Below, one piece after another: positions 45,269-52,783 of a DNA stretch of 64,000 nucleotides (positions are counted from its first letter, which is position 1; each line of letters begins with the position of its first letter). Source of the stretch: Calothrix anomala FACHB-343 (lineage in GTDB: Bacteria; Cyanobacteriota; Cyanobacteriia; Cyanobacteriales; Nostocaceae); NCBI RefSeq assembly GCF_014696435.1, contig NZ_JACJQG010000018.1:58614-122613 (forward strand). Reading direction: 5' to 3'. The notes below the pieces were generated by a model, which made no database searches, had not been told where the DNA came from, and worked only from the letters and a program-made list of their open reading frames with translations. Both the position numbers and the translations under genes were made by a program.

Positions 45269-45976
45269 ATGCCAATTATTTATTGCTGTCAATTAGAATT
45301 ACACGACAGCCTTTATTATGCTACTCGTGAAATCGGCAGATTATACGAAACAGAAGCGGTAATTCATAATTACGCACTCTGCTATGCATTAGGCTTAGTT
45401 GATAGCGAAGTTTACTCTACCAATGTAGCTGAAGAACATTCCTATCGTTATTTTTGCTCTGAACAAGTACCGAAATATGAGGAACATTTAACGCCGCTAA
45501 ATCAGCAGGGAATTTATGTCACACCTGCGCGTGCAGTTAATCATACTGCGATTCTCAATACATGGAAATATGCGAATAATAACTATCATGTAGAAATGGA
45601 GAAAACGCAAAAAAATATTCCTAGTTTTGGTAGAGCTAAAGAAATTGCACCAGAAAGCCAATTTGAGTTTTTTGTAATTTCTCAAAAGCCAATGAAGCTA
45701 CCAAAATGGATTCGCTTGGGTAAATGGATGAGTAAGGCTGAGGTGATAGTGGAACAATTACCTCAACCTCAAACTACAGAAGGTGTCTTTACCTACAAAT
45801 ATCCTTTAAATCCTTTAGATGTAATGTTCACTAATCAAGTAATTAGCTACGATGTGGTGAATATGCCTCCAGTTAGTCTAATTCAAAATGTGCAAATGCG
45901 AGGGCAATACTACCAATTTAAAGAAATGAAAGAACTCAAGATTCCCATTTGCATGGAATATCGTTTTCGGAGTTAA
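45269..45976 (+). CDS. csc1: Type I-D subunit Csc1 (Cas5d)
   Basis: A 235-aa Csc1/Cas5 protein that caps the 5' handle of the crRNA. The N-terminal segment CQLELHDSLYYATREIGRLY and the following HNYALCYALGLV are typical of Csc1. It starts 5 nt after csc2 and its stop overlaps by 4 nt the stop of a minus-strand gene. The coding is intact and of normal length. Confidence 0.92.
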   Translation: MPIIYCCQLELHDSLYYATREIGRLYETEAVIHNYALCYALGLVDSEVYSTNVAEEHSYRYFCSEQVPKYEEHLTPLNQQGIYVTPARAVNHTAILNTWKYANNNYHVEMEKTQKNIPSFGRAKEIAPESQFEFFVISQKPMKLPKWIRLGKWMSKAEVIVEQLPQPQTTEGVFTYKYPLNPLDVMFTNQVISYDVVNMPPVSLIQNVQMRGQYYQFKEMKELKIPICMEYRFRS

Positions 45977-46383
45977 TTCCCGAAACCTTTAGCAGACTTT
46001 TTCTTTTTCATTGGCTCTATTGTCATTAACTCTGCTGTAAAACCTCCGGAATTTTGCAACATTAACTTGCGAATTCGCTGCCGTTGGTAAGCCTGTACTT
46101 CAGCAGCTAGGGGATGATGGGGATCAATTTTGAGGTGAGTAATAGAAGAAACATATTTTTCTTTACTTTCGGGATTATTCGGCTCTTTTAATCCGCACAT
46201 AATCCCGCCATCATCCCCTGAATAACCGACAAAATCAACTTCAAATTCTCTGTCTGGATTGGCGTCTTCTCCTTTTTGCTTTAATGTCTTGAGAAATTCT
46301 TTACCAGCCTTAACTGTAATTGGTAAGCTCTGCTTTAATTTGTCAGTCAGCGCTTTGGCTGCATTGTAATCATCAATTCTCAT
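45973..46383 (-). CDS. Unknown protein encoded against the cas operon
   Basis: A 136-aa soluble protein starting MRIDDYNAAKALTDKLKQSL, with a helical N-terminus, a central beta-rich part (EFEVDFVGYSGDDGGIMCGL), then PHHPLAAEVQAYQRQRIRKL and a basic Lys-rich tail. The ATG at 46383 follows GGAGAAAGAC, a good ribosome binding site; the frame extends to 46416 without one. It is on the opposite strand between csc1 and cas6 and ends tail-to-tail with csc1 (4 nt overlap). No family was recognised. It may be a cas accessory gene, a small regulator or unrelated. Confidence 0.7.
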   Translation of the reverse strand: MRIDDYNAAKALTDKLKQSLPITVKAGKEFLKTLKQKGEDANPDREFEVDFVGYSGDDGGIMCGLKEPNNPESKEKYVSSITHLKIDPHHPLAAEVQAYQRQRIRKLMLQNSGGFTAELMTIEPMKKKKSAKGFGN

Positions 46384-46490
46384 CTGTCTTTCTCCTGGTG
46401 TAATCACACTTACCAAAAGTAGAGTAACATTTGCATAATTTAAGTTTTACCTGCATGTAGCAGATCTCAGTCTAAAAAAAAGCTGAAAAA

Positions 46491-47309
46491 ATGCCTTATA
46501 GCCTTGTTCTTAATCTCGTTCCCCAATCTCCCATTTACCCAGAATTTCTGACTGGTAGACATTTCCATGCACTATTTCTTACTCTCATCAGTTCTGTAGA
46601 TCCCAGTTTGGGAGAATATCTACACTCATCAAATGCAGATAAAGCTTTTACTCTTTCACCATTGCAAATCCAACGACAACCTAAACCACATTACCAAACG
46701 TTGCAATTTATCCATCAAAAACCTATTCCGGCTGGTACTCCCTGTTGGTGGCGTGTGTCTTTACTTGATGATGGTTTATTTAGCAAATTAACCCCATTGT
46801 GGCTAAATCTCAACCCAGAAAAACCTTGGCATTTAGGTTCGGCAAATTTGTATATTACTCAAATTCAAGGTACAGTGCAATCAAAGCAACCTTGGGCTAA
46901 TGCTTGTAATTATGCACAACTTTACGAACAAGCATCAAATAAAGAGCGTAATGTAAGCTTTAGCTTTGCTACACCTGTATCTTTCCGTCAAGGTGGATAC
47001 GATACAGTTCTCCCTATTAAAGAATGTGTGTTTAATAGCTTACTTAGTCGGTGGAATAAGTACAGCCTGATGGAAATCTCTAGTATTCCTATTGAATCAA
47101 TTTATCCGAGTGCGTTTGATATCAATACTGAAGTTGTCAGCAACTATGAAAGTAAGTTTATCGGTTGCATTGGCACAATTAGCTATCGGATTTTAGGCGA
47201 TGTAGAACCATTAGCAATTAAGCAAATTAACGCTTTAGCTGATTTTGCATTATATGCAGGGTTGGGGAGAAAAACAACAATGGGTATGGGTATGGTACGC
47301 CGAGTTTAA
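46491..47309 (+). CDS. cas6: Type I-D crRNA endoribonuclease Cas6
   Basis: A 272-aa Cas6. The two ferredoxin-like folds and the C-terminal Gly-rich loop (YAGLGRKTTMGMGMVR) are typical, with a His near the N-terminus (GRHFHALF) as candidate catalytic residue. It cleaves the array transcript within each repeat to give crRNAs. The ATG at 46491 begins the frame. Because a minus-strand gene separates it from csc1, cas6 and the downstream genes must have their own promoter or rely on read-through. An ATTCAAA STRR follows. Confidence 0.93.
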   Translation: MPYSLVLNLVPQSPIYPEFLTGRHFHALFLTLISSVDPSLGEYLHSSNADKAFTLSPLQIQRQPKPHYQTLQFIHQKPIPAGTPCWWRVSLLDDGLFSKLTPLWLNLNPEKPWHLGSANLYITQIQGTVQSKQPWANACNYAQLYEQASNKERNVSFSFATPVSFRQGGYDTVLPIKECVFNSLLSRWNKYSLMEISSIPIESIYPSAFDINTEVVSNYESKFIGCIGTISYRILGDVEPLAIKQINALADFALYAGLGRKTTMGMGMVRRV

Positions 47310-47459
47310 AAATTCAAAATTCAAAATTCAAAATTCAAAATTGAAGACATTTATTTAGGTAATTTAAATGCCATCTAGAACTAATATTACCTGTTGATAT
47401 ATAAGTGTTACAACCTTTAATTTACGATAAAGTATTGTTTTGGATAATCTGAATGAGTT

Positions 47460-48053
47460 ATGAATGAAATTGATTACATTTTTATTGCGGCATTAAATCA
47501 ATATTCCTACTGTGCGCATCGCTGTTGGCGGATGTTTTGTGCAGGAGAATTTATCGATAATCAATACACAATTGAAGGTACAACTTTACATGAGCGGGTG
47601 CATACAATTGGTGATGGATATCGTGAAGATACTTGGCAAATCCGCGCTATTTGGTTGAAATCTGATAAGTATAAATTGATAGGCAAATCAGATTTAATTG
47701 AAGTGGAAAATGGCACATTTTACCCAATTGAATACAAGCGTGGTCGCAAGGGTGAATGGGATAATGATGAAATGCAAGTTTGTGCGCAAGCTTTATGTTT
47801 GGAAGAAATGACGGGGAAGAGTATCAGCACAGGTTATATATATTATGCACATTCACATCAACGTCAGTTAGTAGAAATTACTCCTGAATTGCGGCAAAGT
47901 GCGATCGCAATAATTGAGGCTGTTCAACAATTGCTATTTACAGGTGCAATGCCAATACCCGTGAAAACAAAACGCTGTGATGGTTGCAGTCTTTACCCTT
48001 CATGCATACCACAAGCAACCGATAAAGTCAAGCGTTATCAAGAGTCACATTAA
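47460..48053 (+). CDS. cas4: CRISPR-associated exonuclease Cas4
   Basis: A 197-aa RecB-like Cas4. The [4Fe-4S]-binding Cys are split as in the family: CAHRC near the N-terminus and CDGCSLYPSC near the C-terminus. The PD-(D/E)XK nuclease core is seen in the LIGKSDLIEVENGT and PIEYKRGRKG segments. It trims and PAM-selects new spacers with Cas1 and Cas2. The ATG at 47460 starts the frame. It is separated from cas1 by a palindromic repeat at 48068-48147. Confidence 0.94.
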   Translation: MNEIDYIFIAALNQYSYCAHRCWRMFCAGEFIDNQYTIEGTTLHERVHTIGDGYREDTWQIRAIWLKSDKYKLIGKSDLIEVENGTFYPIEYKRGRKGEWDNDEMQVCAQALCLEEMTGKSISTGYIYYAHSHQRQLVEITPELRQSAIAIIEAVQQLLFTGAMPIPVKTKRCDGCSLYPSCIPQATDKVKRYQESH

Positions 48054-48067
48054 GCAGACAGTGAGTA

Positions 48068-48147
48068 GGGTGTGTTGTCTCACGGAGTAAACGCACCGAT
48101 ATACCATCAATGATTCACGGTGCGTTAACCTACGGCATAACACACCC
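48068..48147. repeat. Palindromic element between cas4 and cas1
   Basis: An imperfect inverted repeat of 80 bp: GGGTGTGTT...ACGCACCG at the left and CGGTGCGTT...AACACACCC at the right. It resembles a small cyanobacterial MITE and lies in the adaptation gene cluster without disturbing a reading frame. Confidence 0.65.
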
Positions 48148-48190
48148 GACAAATCTTCCTATTTTTTGTAATTTACTTTGAGATTTGATT

Positions 48191-49195
48191 ATGGGCACAG
48201 TTTATATTACCCAAGAAGATGCTTTTATTGGGAAGGTAGATGAGCGTCTGAATGTTAAGTTTGAGAAAAAGACGATTTTAGATGTACCTTTGCTAAAAAT
48301 CGATGGTGTTGTAGTTTTAGGACGTGCTACTGTTTCACCTGCTATCATTTCTGAATTACTTGAGCGTCATATTCCGCTAACATTTTTGACTCATACTGGT
48401 GGTTATTTGGGACGCTTAGAACCAGAGGTTACTAAAAATATATTTGTTCGCAAGGCGCAATGGCAAGCGGCGGGAGAATCACCCCAAGCGATTCATTTGG
48501 TACAGGGTTTTGTGCGCGGTAAACTGAAAAATTATCGTCAGATATTACTGCGCCGACAGCGCGAATCACAAGGACTAGACTTATCAAAGAATATTACTCG
48601 CATTGAGCAGGCGATCGCACCAATTGACACAACTCATAACATCAATTCTCTGAGAGGCTTGGAAGGTGCTGGTAGCGCGGCTTATTTTGGCTGTTTTTCT
48701 GAGCTAATTCGGGTTCCAGAATTTGATTTTAACGGTCGTGTTCGGCGTCCGCCTACCGATCCGGTGAATTCTTTACTTAGCTTTGGCTATGCTTTGCTGC
48801 GTCATGATGTGCAAGGTGCAATTAATATTGTAGGCTTTGACCCATATTTAGGTTACTTGCATTGCGAACGTTATGGTAGACCATCTTTGGCACTAGATTT
48901 AATGGAAGAATTTCGCCCCTTAGTTGTCGATACGGTAGTGTTATCTGCTTTAAATAAATGCTTATTAACAACTGCTGATTTTGTTACTGAACCCTTAAGC
49001 GGTGCGGTTTCTCTCACTGCTTCTGGACGAAAAACATTTCTACAGTTATACGCACAGAAGAAATTATCGGAATTTAAACATCCCGTATTTGGGCGTAAAT
49101 GTACTTATCAAGAAGCCTTTGAATTACAAGCTCGATTAGTGGCGAAATACCTCATGGGCGAAATTGAAAAGTATCCACCTTTAATTTTGAAGTAA
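48191..49195 (+). CDS. cas1: CRISPR integrase Cas1
   Basis: A 334-aa Cas1. The beta-rich N-terminal domain (VYITQEDAFIGKVDERLNVK) and the helical catalytic domain are visible, with Glu in GLEGAGSAAYFGC, His in GYLHCERYGRPS and an Asp-rich LALDLMEEFRP segment, which give the metal site. It integrates spacers with Cas2 and Cas4. The frame extends to a TTG at 48185; the ATG at 48191 is used. 22 bp separate it from cas2. Confidence 0.95.
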   Translation: MGTVYITQEDAFIGKVDERLNVKFEKKTILDVPLLKIDGVVVLGRATVSPAIISELLERHIPLTFLTHTGGYLGRLEPEVTKNIFVRKAQWQAAGESPQAIHLVQGFVRGKLKNYRQILLRRQRESQGLDLSKNITRIEQAIAPIDTTHNINSLRGLEGAGSAAYFGCFSELIRVPEFDFNGRVRRPPTDPVNSLLSFGYALLRHDVQGAINIVGFDPYLGYLHCERYGRPSLALDLMEEFRPLVVDTVVLSALNKCLLTTADFVTEPLSGAVSLTASGRKTFLQLYAQKKLSEFKHPVFGRKCTYQEAFELQARLVAKYLMGEIEKYPPLILK

Positions 49196-49217
49196 ATACT
49201 ACAGAGGAAAATTACCG

Positions 49218-49505
49218 ATGAATGTTGTTATATCCTACGATATTTCCGAAGACAAGCGCCGCACAAAGATTCATAACATTCTCAAGTCTTATGGGCAATG
49301 GGTGCAGTATAGTATTTTTGAATGTCAGTTGAATGACACGCAGTACGCCAAACTGCGATCGCGATTGCATAAGTTGATCAAAACTGATACGGACAATATC
49401 CGTTTTTACTCTCTGTGTAGTTGCTGCTTTGGTAAGGTTGAACGTATTGGCGGCGAACCAGTCCCCGATGATACTATTTTCTTTGCCGAATGCGCGGATG
49501 GGTAG
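49218..49505 (+). CDS. cas2: CRISPR-associated protein Cas2
   Basis: A 95-aa Cas2 with the characteristic start NVVISYDISEDKRRTKIHN and the QYSIFECQL strand. It is the dimeric partner of Cas1. It follows cas1 closely and is the last cas gene before the array. The start is the ATG at 49218, preceded by GAGGAAAATTACCG. A hairpin with a pyrimidine tail follows the stop. Confidence 0.95.
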   Translation: MNVVISYDISEDKRRTKIHNILKSYGQWVQYSIFECQLNDTQYAKLRSRLHKLIKTDTDNIRFYSLCSCCFGKVERIGGEPVPDDTIFFAECADG

Positions 49506-49517
49506 GTGTGGAAAATA

Positions 49518-49550
49518 TAGTTTCACCAAAAATTAGGTGAAACTATTTCT
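49518..49550 (+). terminator. Hairpin terminator after cas2
   Basis: Perfect 10-bp stem TAGTTTCACC/GGTGAAACTA with an 8-nt loop, followed by TTTCT, beginning 13 bp past the cas2 stop. It would end the cas transcript before the array. Confidence 0.65.
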
Positions 49551-49719
49551 ACTTAAGGCTTTCAACCATTCACTGTTTTCCAATCACCCGCGCGCCTTAC
49601 ATAGAAAGACTTTCAGTCATTTTGGTTTTGCATTTTCACTATTGCTTATAAGGAAGGCTAGCTGAAAACCCTTGAGAAACAGCAACGCAGTTGCGCTTTT
49701 CGTACTTCAGGCAAGGGGA

Positions 49720-49764
49720 CGGCAGTTGCTTCAAGCCGGGAAACCCGTCCAACGCACTGCCTCA
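49720..49764. repeat. GGCAGTTGCTTCAAG repeat
   Basis: The same 40-45 bp element (GGCAGTTGCTTCAAGCCGGG, ACCCGTCCAACGCACTGCCT) is nested in the repeat at 1-101. It contains an inverted repeat GGCAGTTG...CACTGCC. Confidence 0.7.
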
Positions 49765-49799
49765 TGAAAGCTGCTAGAAGGTGTTTACGCCTGGGTCAG

Positions 49800-50197
49800 G
49801 TTTTGGTAAAATTAAGTCTAACAGGAACGGTAATCAACCTGTATAAAAACCTAACTGCCTAACGGCAATCTGTACCTTGACAATTGAAGATATGGGGTTC
49901 TATTCCATAGTTCTAGTTCCTGCCCAGGAATAGGTAAAATCTTCATGGGGGCTAGACGAAACAGAATTTGAACAAACAAATTCTTTGGAGTAATCCAACT
50001 ACCGAGGGGCACTCGGAAAGTTAACGCTTGAGGAGAGAACCACCTCTAGTTTAGATACCGCAAGGGGTCTAATTTAAGTGGACTCGTTGAATCAAGAATC
50101 CCTGTGGCTTTAGCCCAGGGAGTGTCAAGTTATTATGGCGCTATCCGCGCTCCAGAACCTTGAAAACTGCATATAGATTAACTTTAAAGCTTCCGCA
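49800..50197 (+). other. CRISPR leader region carrying an IS200/IS605-type right end
   Basis: No gene is seen between cas2 and the array. The DNA from about 49800 to 50128 reads like the 3' non-coding end of a tnpB element (omega-RNA-like): several short hairpins, then AATCAAGAATCCCTGTGGCT, CCCAGGGAGTGTCAAG, the hairpin plus TCAA typical of these right ends, at 50081-50128. Its tnpB is gone. Only 69 bp (with CCTTGAAAACTGCATATAG) remain between that end and the first repeat and may be the functional leader. Confidence 0.5.
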
Positions 50198-50932
50198 GTT
50201 GAAATTTCATTTACTCCCTATTAGGGATTGAAACGATTTTTAGATTTACAGCTAATAAAATGCTTACCGTTGAAATTTCATTTACTCCCTATTAGGGATT
50301 GAAACAATTGACTTGGATTCGCCAGAGTTTGAGGATGTTGTTGAAATTTCATTTACTCCCTATTAGGGATTGAAACTTCAAATTCTCGGTACTTTAGCCA
50401 GTTGGCGTATTGTTGAAATTTCATTTACTCCCTATTAGGGATTGAAACAAGCTAGCTTACGACACAGGCGTCGCCTCGGCTGAAGTTGAAATTTCATTTA
50501 CTCCCTATTAGGGATTGAAACCTTTCCCGTGATGCCCACATCGCCCTTGCTCCCAGTTGAAATTTCATTTACTCCCTATTAGGGATTGAAACTCAGTACA
50601 AGACTTATTATCGATAATTTTAGCCAGTTGAAATTTCATTTACTCCCTATTAGGGATTGAAACCCCCAATTTCCCGCGCTTTCTCTATGTCGTTTTGCGT
50701 TGAAATTTCATTTACTCCCTATTAGGGATTGAAACAAACATCAGGTTGGTATGCACCCAATCCTTGATATGTTGAAATTTCATTTACTCCCTATTAGGGA
50801 TTGAAACGATGAAGTGCAAGAGATTGGCGCATTCAAAACACGTTGAAATTTCATTTACTCCCTATTAGGGATTGAAACGAATGTTCATTTTGGTATCCGA
50901 TGGCAGGATATGGTTGAAATTTCATTTACTCC
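50198..50932 (+). CRISPR. Type I-D CRISPR array, 10 spacers
   Basis: Ten full 37-nt repeats, beginning GTTGAAATTTCATTTACTCC and ending GGGATTGAAAC, at 50198, 50269, 50340, 50412, 50485, 50556, 50627, 50699, 50771 and 50842. An eleventh, truncated to its first 20 nt, is at 50913-50932. All full copies are identical. The ten spacers are 34-36 nt and all different. The leader side is toward cas2, since the truncated repeat is at the far end. The truncated repeat runs into the 3' end of the DUF2600 gene. Confidence 0.98.
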
Positions 50933-51989
50933 ATGAGCGCAGATAAGCCATAATCCTACCGTTTAAATAAAAAAAGTATGCTGTTGCACCACCCTTATTT
51001 AAAAGATATTTTGCCATTTGATGAACTTCTTTTTGTTGTTGTACCTTGTTATCGGCTAAGTAAATACCTAATAAAGCCTGATTAATTATTCGATGAAAAT
51101 TGGTATCTGGTAACTTAGCAGCACTTTTATTAGCATTTTGGAAAAAAGTTAAAAATCTTTGAGACATTTGATAATGATTTTTGTAAAAATCACAAAAATT
51201 CAAATCCCCATTGATATGGTCTTCATCTTGGTCAATTAAATAATCAAGTAAAATATGCAATCCCTGTAACCAGGGGAAGTAACTATTTTTAACAAGCTGG
51301 CTCATATCCTCAGAAAAATTTTTATCAAAGCCATAAGAAATTAAACAAAAAATACCTAAAGTTGACCCAGTAGCAGCAGAAAACTCATACCAACTCATCT
51401 GAGGTAACTTATGCTGATACAATGCGTACCAAGCTTTAAGACGCGGGATTCTTTCTTCAATTTGTACATGCTTATGAACTTGTAAATCACAATAATAGGT
51501 AGCAAGCTCATGTAAGGTAACTGAAGTTTTTTCATAGGCTGGCATTTTCTGCAATACTGTTTGGCAAGTCTTAACTAATTTTCTTAAATAACCACCATCT
51601 TCCTGTTCTTGGCGATAACGATAATAATTGGTGCATTTTGCTCCTGGCGTTAAAGCATGAAATATAGATTCATGTAAAGCGCGAAAATCATCAGGGTTGA
51701 GAGAAGTACTGCGATCGCATAGATTATCTAAATAATCACTAATAGTTTGATAAGTGACTATAAAATCAATAGCTTCTTCACGGTAGTCTCTGGCTAACAA
51801 TCCATAAATTGCTCCGCCTTCACAATGAAATGCTTTCGTTTCTAGGCTCGTTAATGCTTGCTTACGCAGTTCTGGATCGGGAATTTGTTTGGCACGTTCT
51901 TTCCATTTAGATAAATGACCATTAACTGTTGGAATTACATCACGGTAAATTCTCAACATTAATATCCAAGGGTGACTGGGGATAGTCAT
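50922..51989 (-). CDS. DUF2600 (tetraprenyl-beta-curcumene synthase-like) protein
   Basis: A 355-aa all-helical protein of the DUF2600/YtpB family, relatives of which cyclise long-chain prenyl diphosphates to terpenes. Typical segments are VIPTVNGHLSKWKERAKQIP, then PELRKQALTSLETKAFHCEG and YLDNLCDRSTSL, where the DN/DXXD-type metal motifs lie (IDFIVTYQTISDYLDNLCDR), and LLDYLIDQDED. The start at 51989 (MTIPSHPWILMLRIYRDV) agrees with the family. The last residues and the TGA are encoded by a truncated CRISPR repeat (from 50932 down), so the native C-terminus has been cut or replaced. The loss is probably only a few residues. Confidence 0.88.
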   Translation of the reverse strand: MTIPSHPWILMLRIYRDVIPTVNGHLSKWKERAKQIPDPELRKQALTSLETKAFHCEGGAIYGLLARDYREEAIDFIVTYQTISDYLDNLCDRSTSLNPDDFRALHESIFHALTPGAKCTNYYRYRQEQEDGGYLRKLVKTCQTVLQKMPAYEKTSVTLHELATYYCDLQVHKHVQIEERIPRLKAWYALYQHKLPQMSWYEFSAATGSTLGIFCLISYGFDKNFSEDMSQLVKNSYFPWLQGLHILLDYLIDQDEDHINGDLNFCDFYKNHYQMSQRFLTFFQNANKSAAKLPDTNFHRIINQALLGIYLADNKVQQQKEVHQMAKYLLNKGGATAYFFYLNGRIMAYLRSWSK

Positions 51990-52140
51990 AATAAAATTTG
52001 TTGATAAAAATCATAATCAAAAAAAGAACTAGTGATAGAAATAAAACTGTATATGTAACAGTTGTGATTGCTAAAAAATAGAGAAGTAAAGATAACAATT
52101 TTTCTTCTACCTCCTGCCTCAAAACTAATCAATTGGTATC

Positions 52141-52356
52141 TCATGCCAATGAAATCTGCTGTAAATCTGATTCAGATAGCCAGAGCATAGTTTCATAGCC
52201 GACTCTATCTATATTTTGCTGCTTTAAAGGCATCTCTACTAAATATACCCAGCTATCCGACTCTGGTCTGTAGTTTTTAATGATGCCTTCTCCACCGATA
52301 AATACTACTTTTTGACCTTGGCTAAACTTCGGTAATGTCAAAATATTTGTAATCAT
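52141..52356 (-). CDS. Small conserved-looking hypothetical protein
   Basis: A 71-aa protein starting MITNILTLPKFSQGQKVVFI, with SH3-like beta content (GEGIIKNYRPESDSWVYLVE) and an acidic C-terminus. No function was recognised. It has the composition of a short regulatory or adaptor protein. It lies upstream of the DUF2600 gene in the same direction, separated by about 150 bp, so it may be co-transcribed with it. The ATG at 52356 is preceded by a weak purine stretch. Confidence 0.6.
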   Translation of the reverse strand: MITNILTLPKFSQGQKVVFIGGEGIIKNYRPESDSWVYLVEMPLKQQNIDRVGYETMLWLSESDLQQISLA

Positions 52357-52783
52357 GTCTTTTGCTTGTTGTGTTACTAGACTTTACTTATAGTTTTAAC
52401 TTCTAAAAAATTAACTATTATCTGTCATAAGTTTAAGTAGATTCTGTGCCAGTAGTATTATTTTTTAAATTTATTATCTATATCTATATTCACTAAATAT
52501 CTTAAGTGATTTAATTTATTTATAACAATAAATTATGATTTAATTGGTTAAAATATATGGACATTAAAGATAAGCAATGATTCAATATGAATACAATTAA
52601 ATTGCTTTTAAATAATGATATTTCCTGAAATATGACATCAGATTCTAGGCTAAAAATACTAATAATGTCTTTGAGTAATTAGCAAATTCAGATATTAAAA
52701 TTTTTAGTTACGGTAGATGATGTGAGGGTGATAAACGCTTGTCATCTACGTCATCCCCTCACCTCGTCCGATCATCGTGAGTT
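52357..52783. other. AT-rich spacer with no gene
   Basis: No coding frame or repeat was seen. It is very AT-rich and probably holds the promoter of the small gene at 52141. Confidence 0.6.

Noticed and set aside
49800-50197. Considered as a tracrRNA of a type V-K CRISPR transposon
   Set aside because: No Cas12k, TnsB, TnsC or TniQ lies nearby, the array belongs to type I-D, and the hairpins fit a tnpB element end better.
51940-52122. 60-aa hydrophobic frame overlapping the DUF2600 start
   Set aside because: It overlaps the start of a well-supported gene, is AT-rich, and no homology or ribosome binding site supports it.
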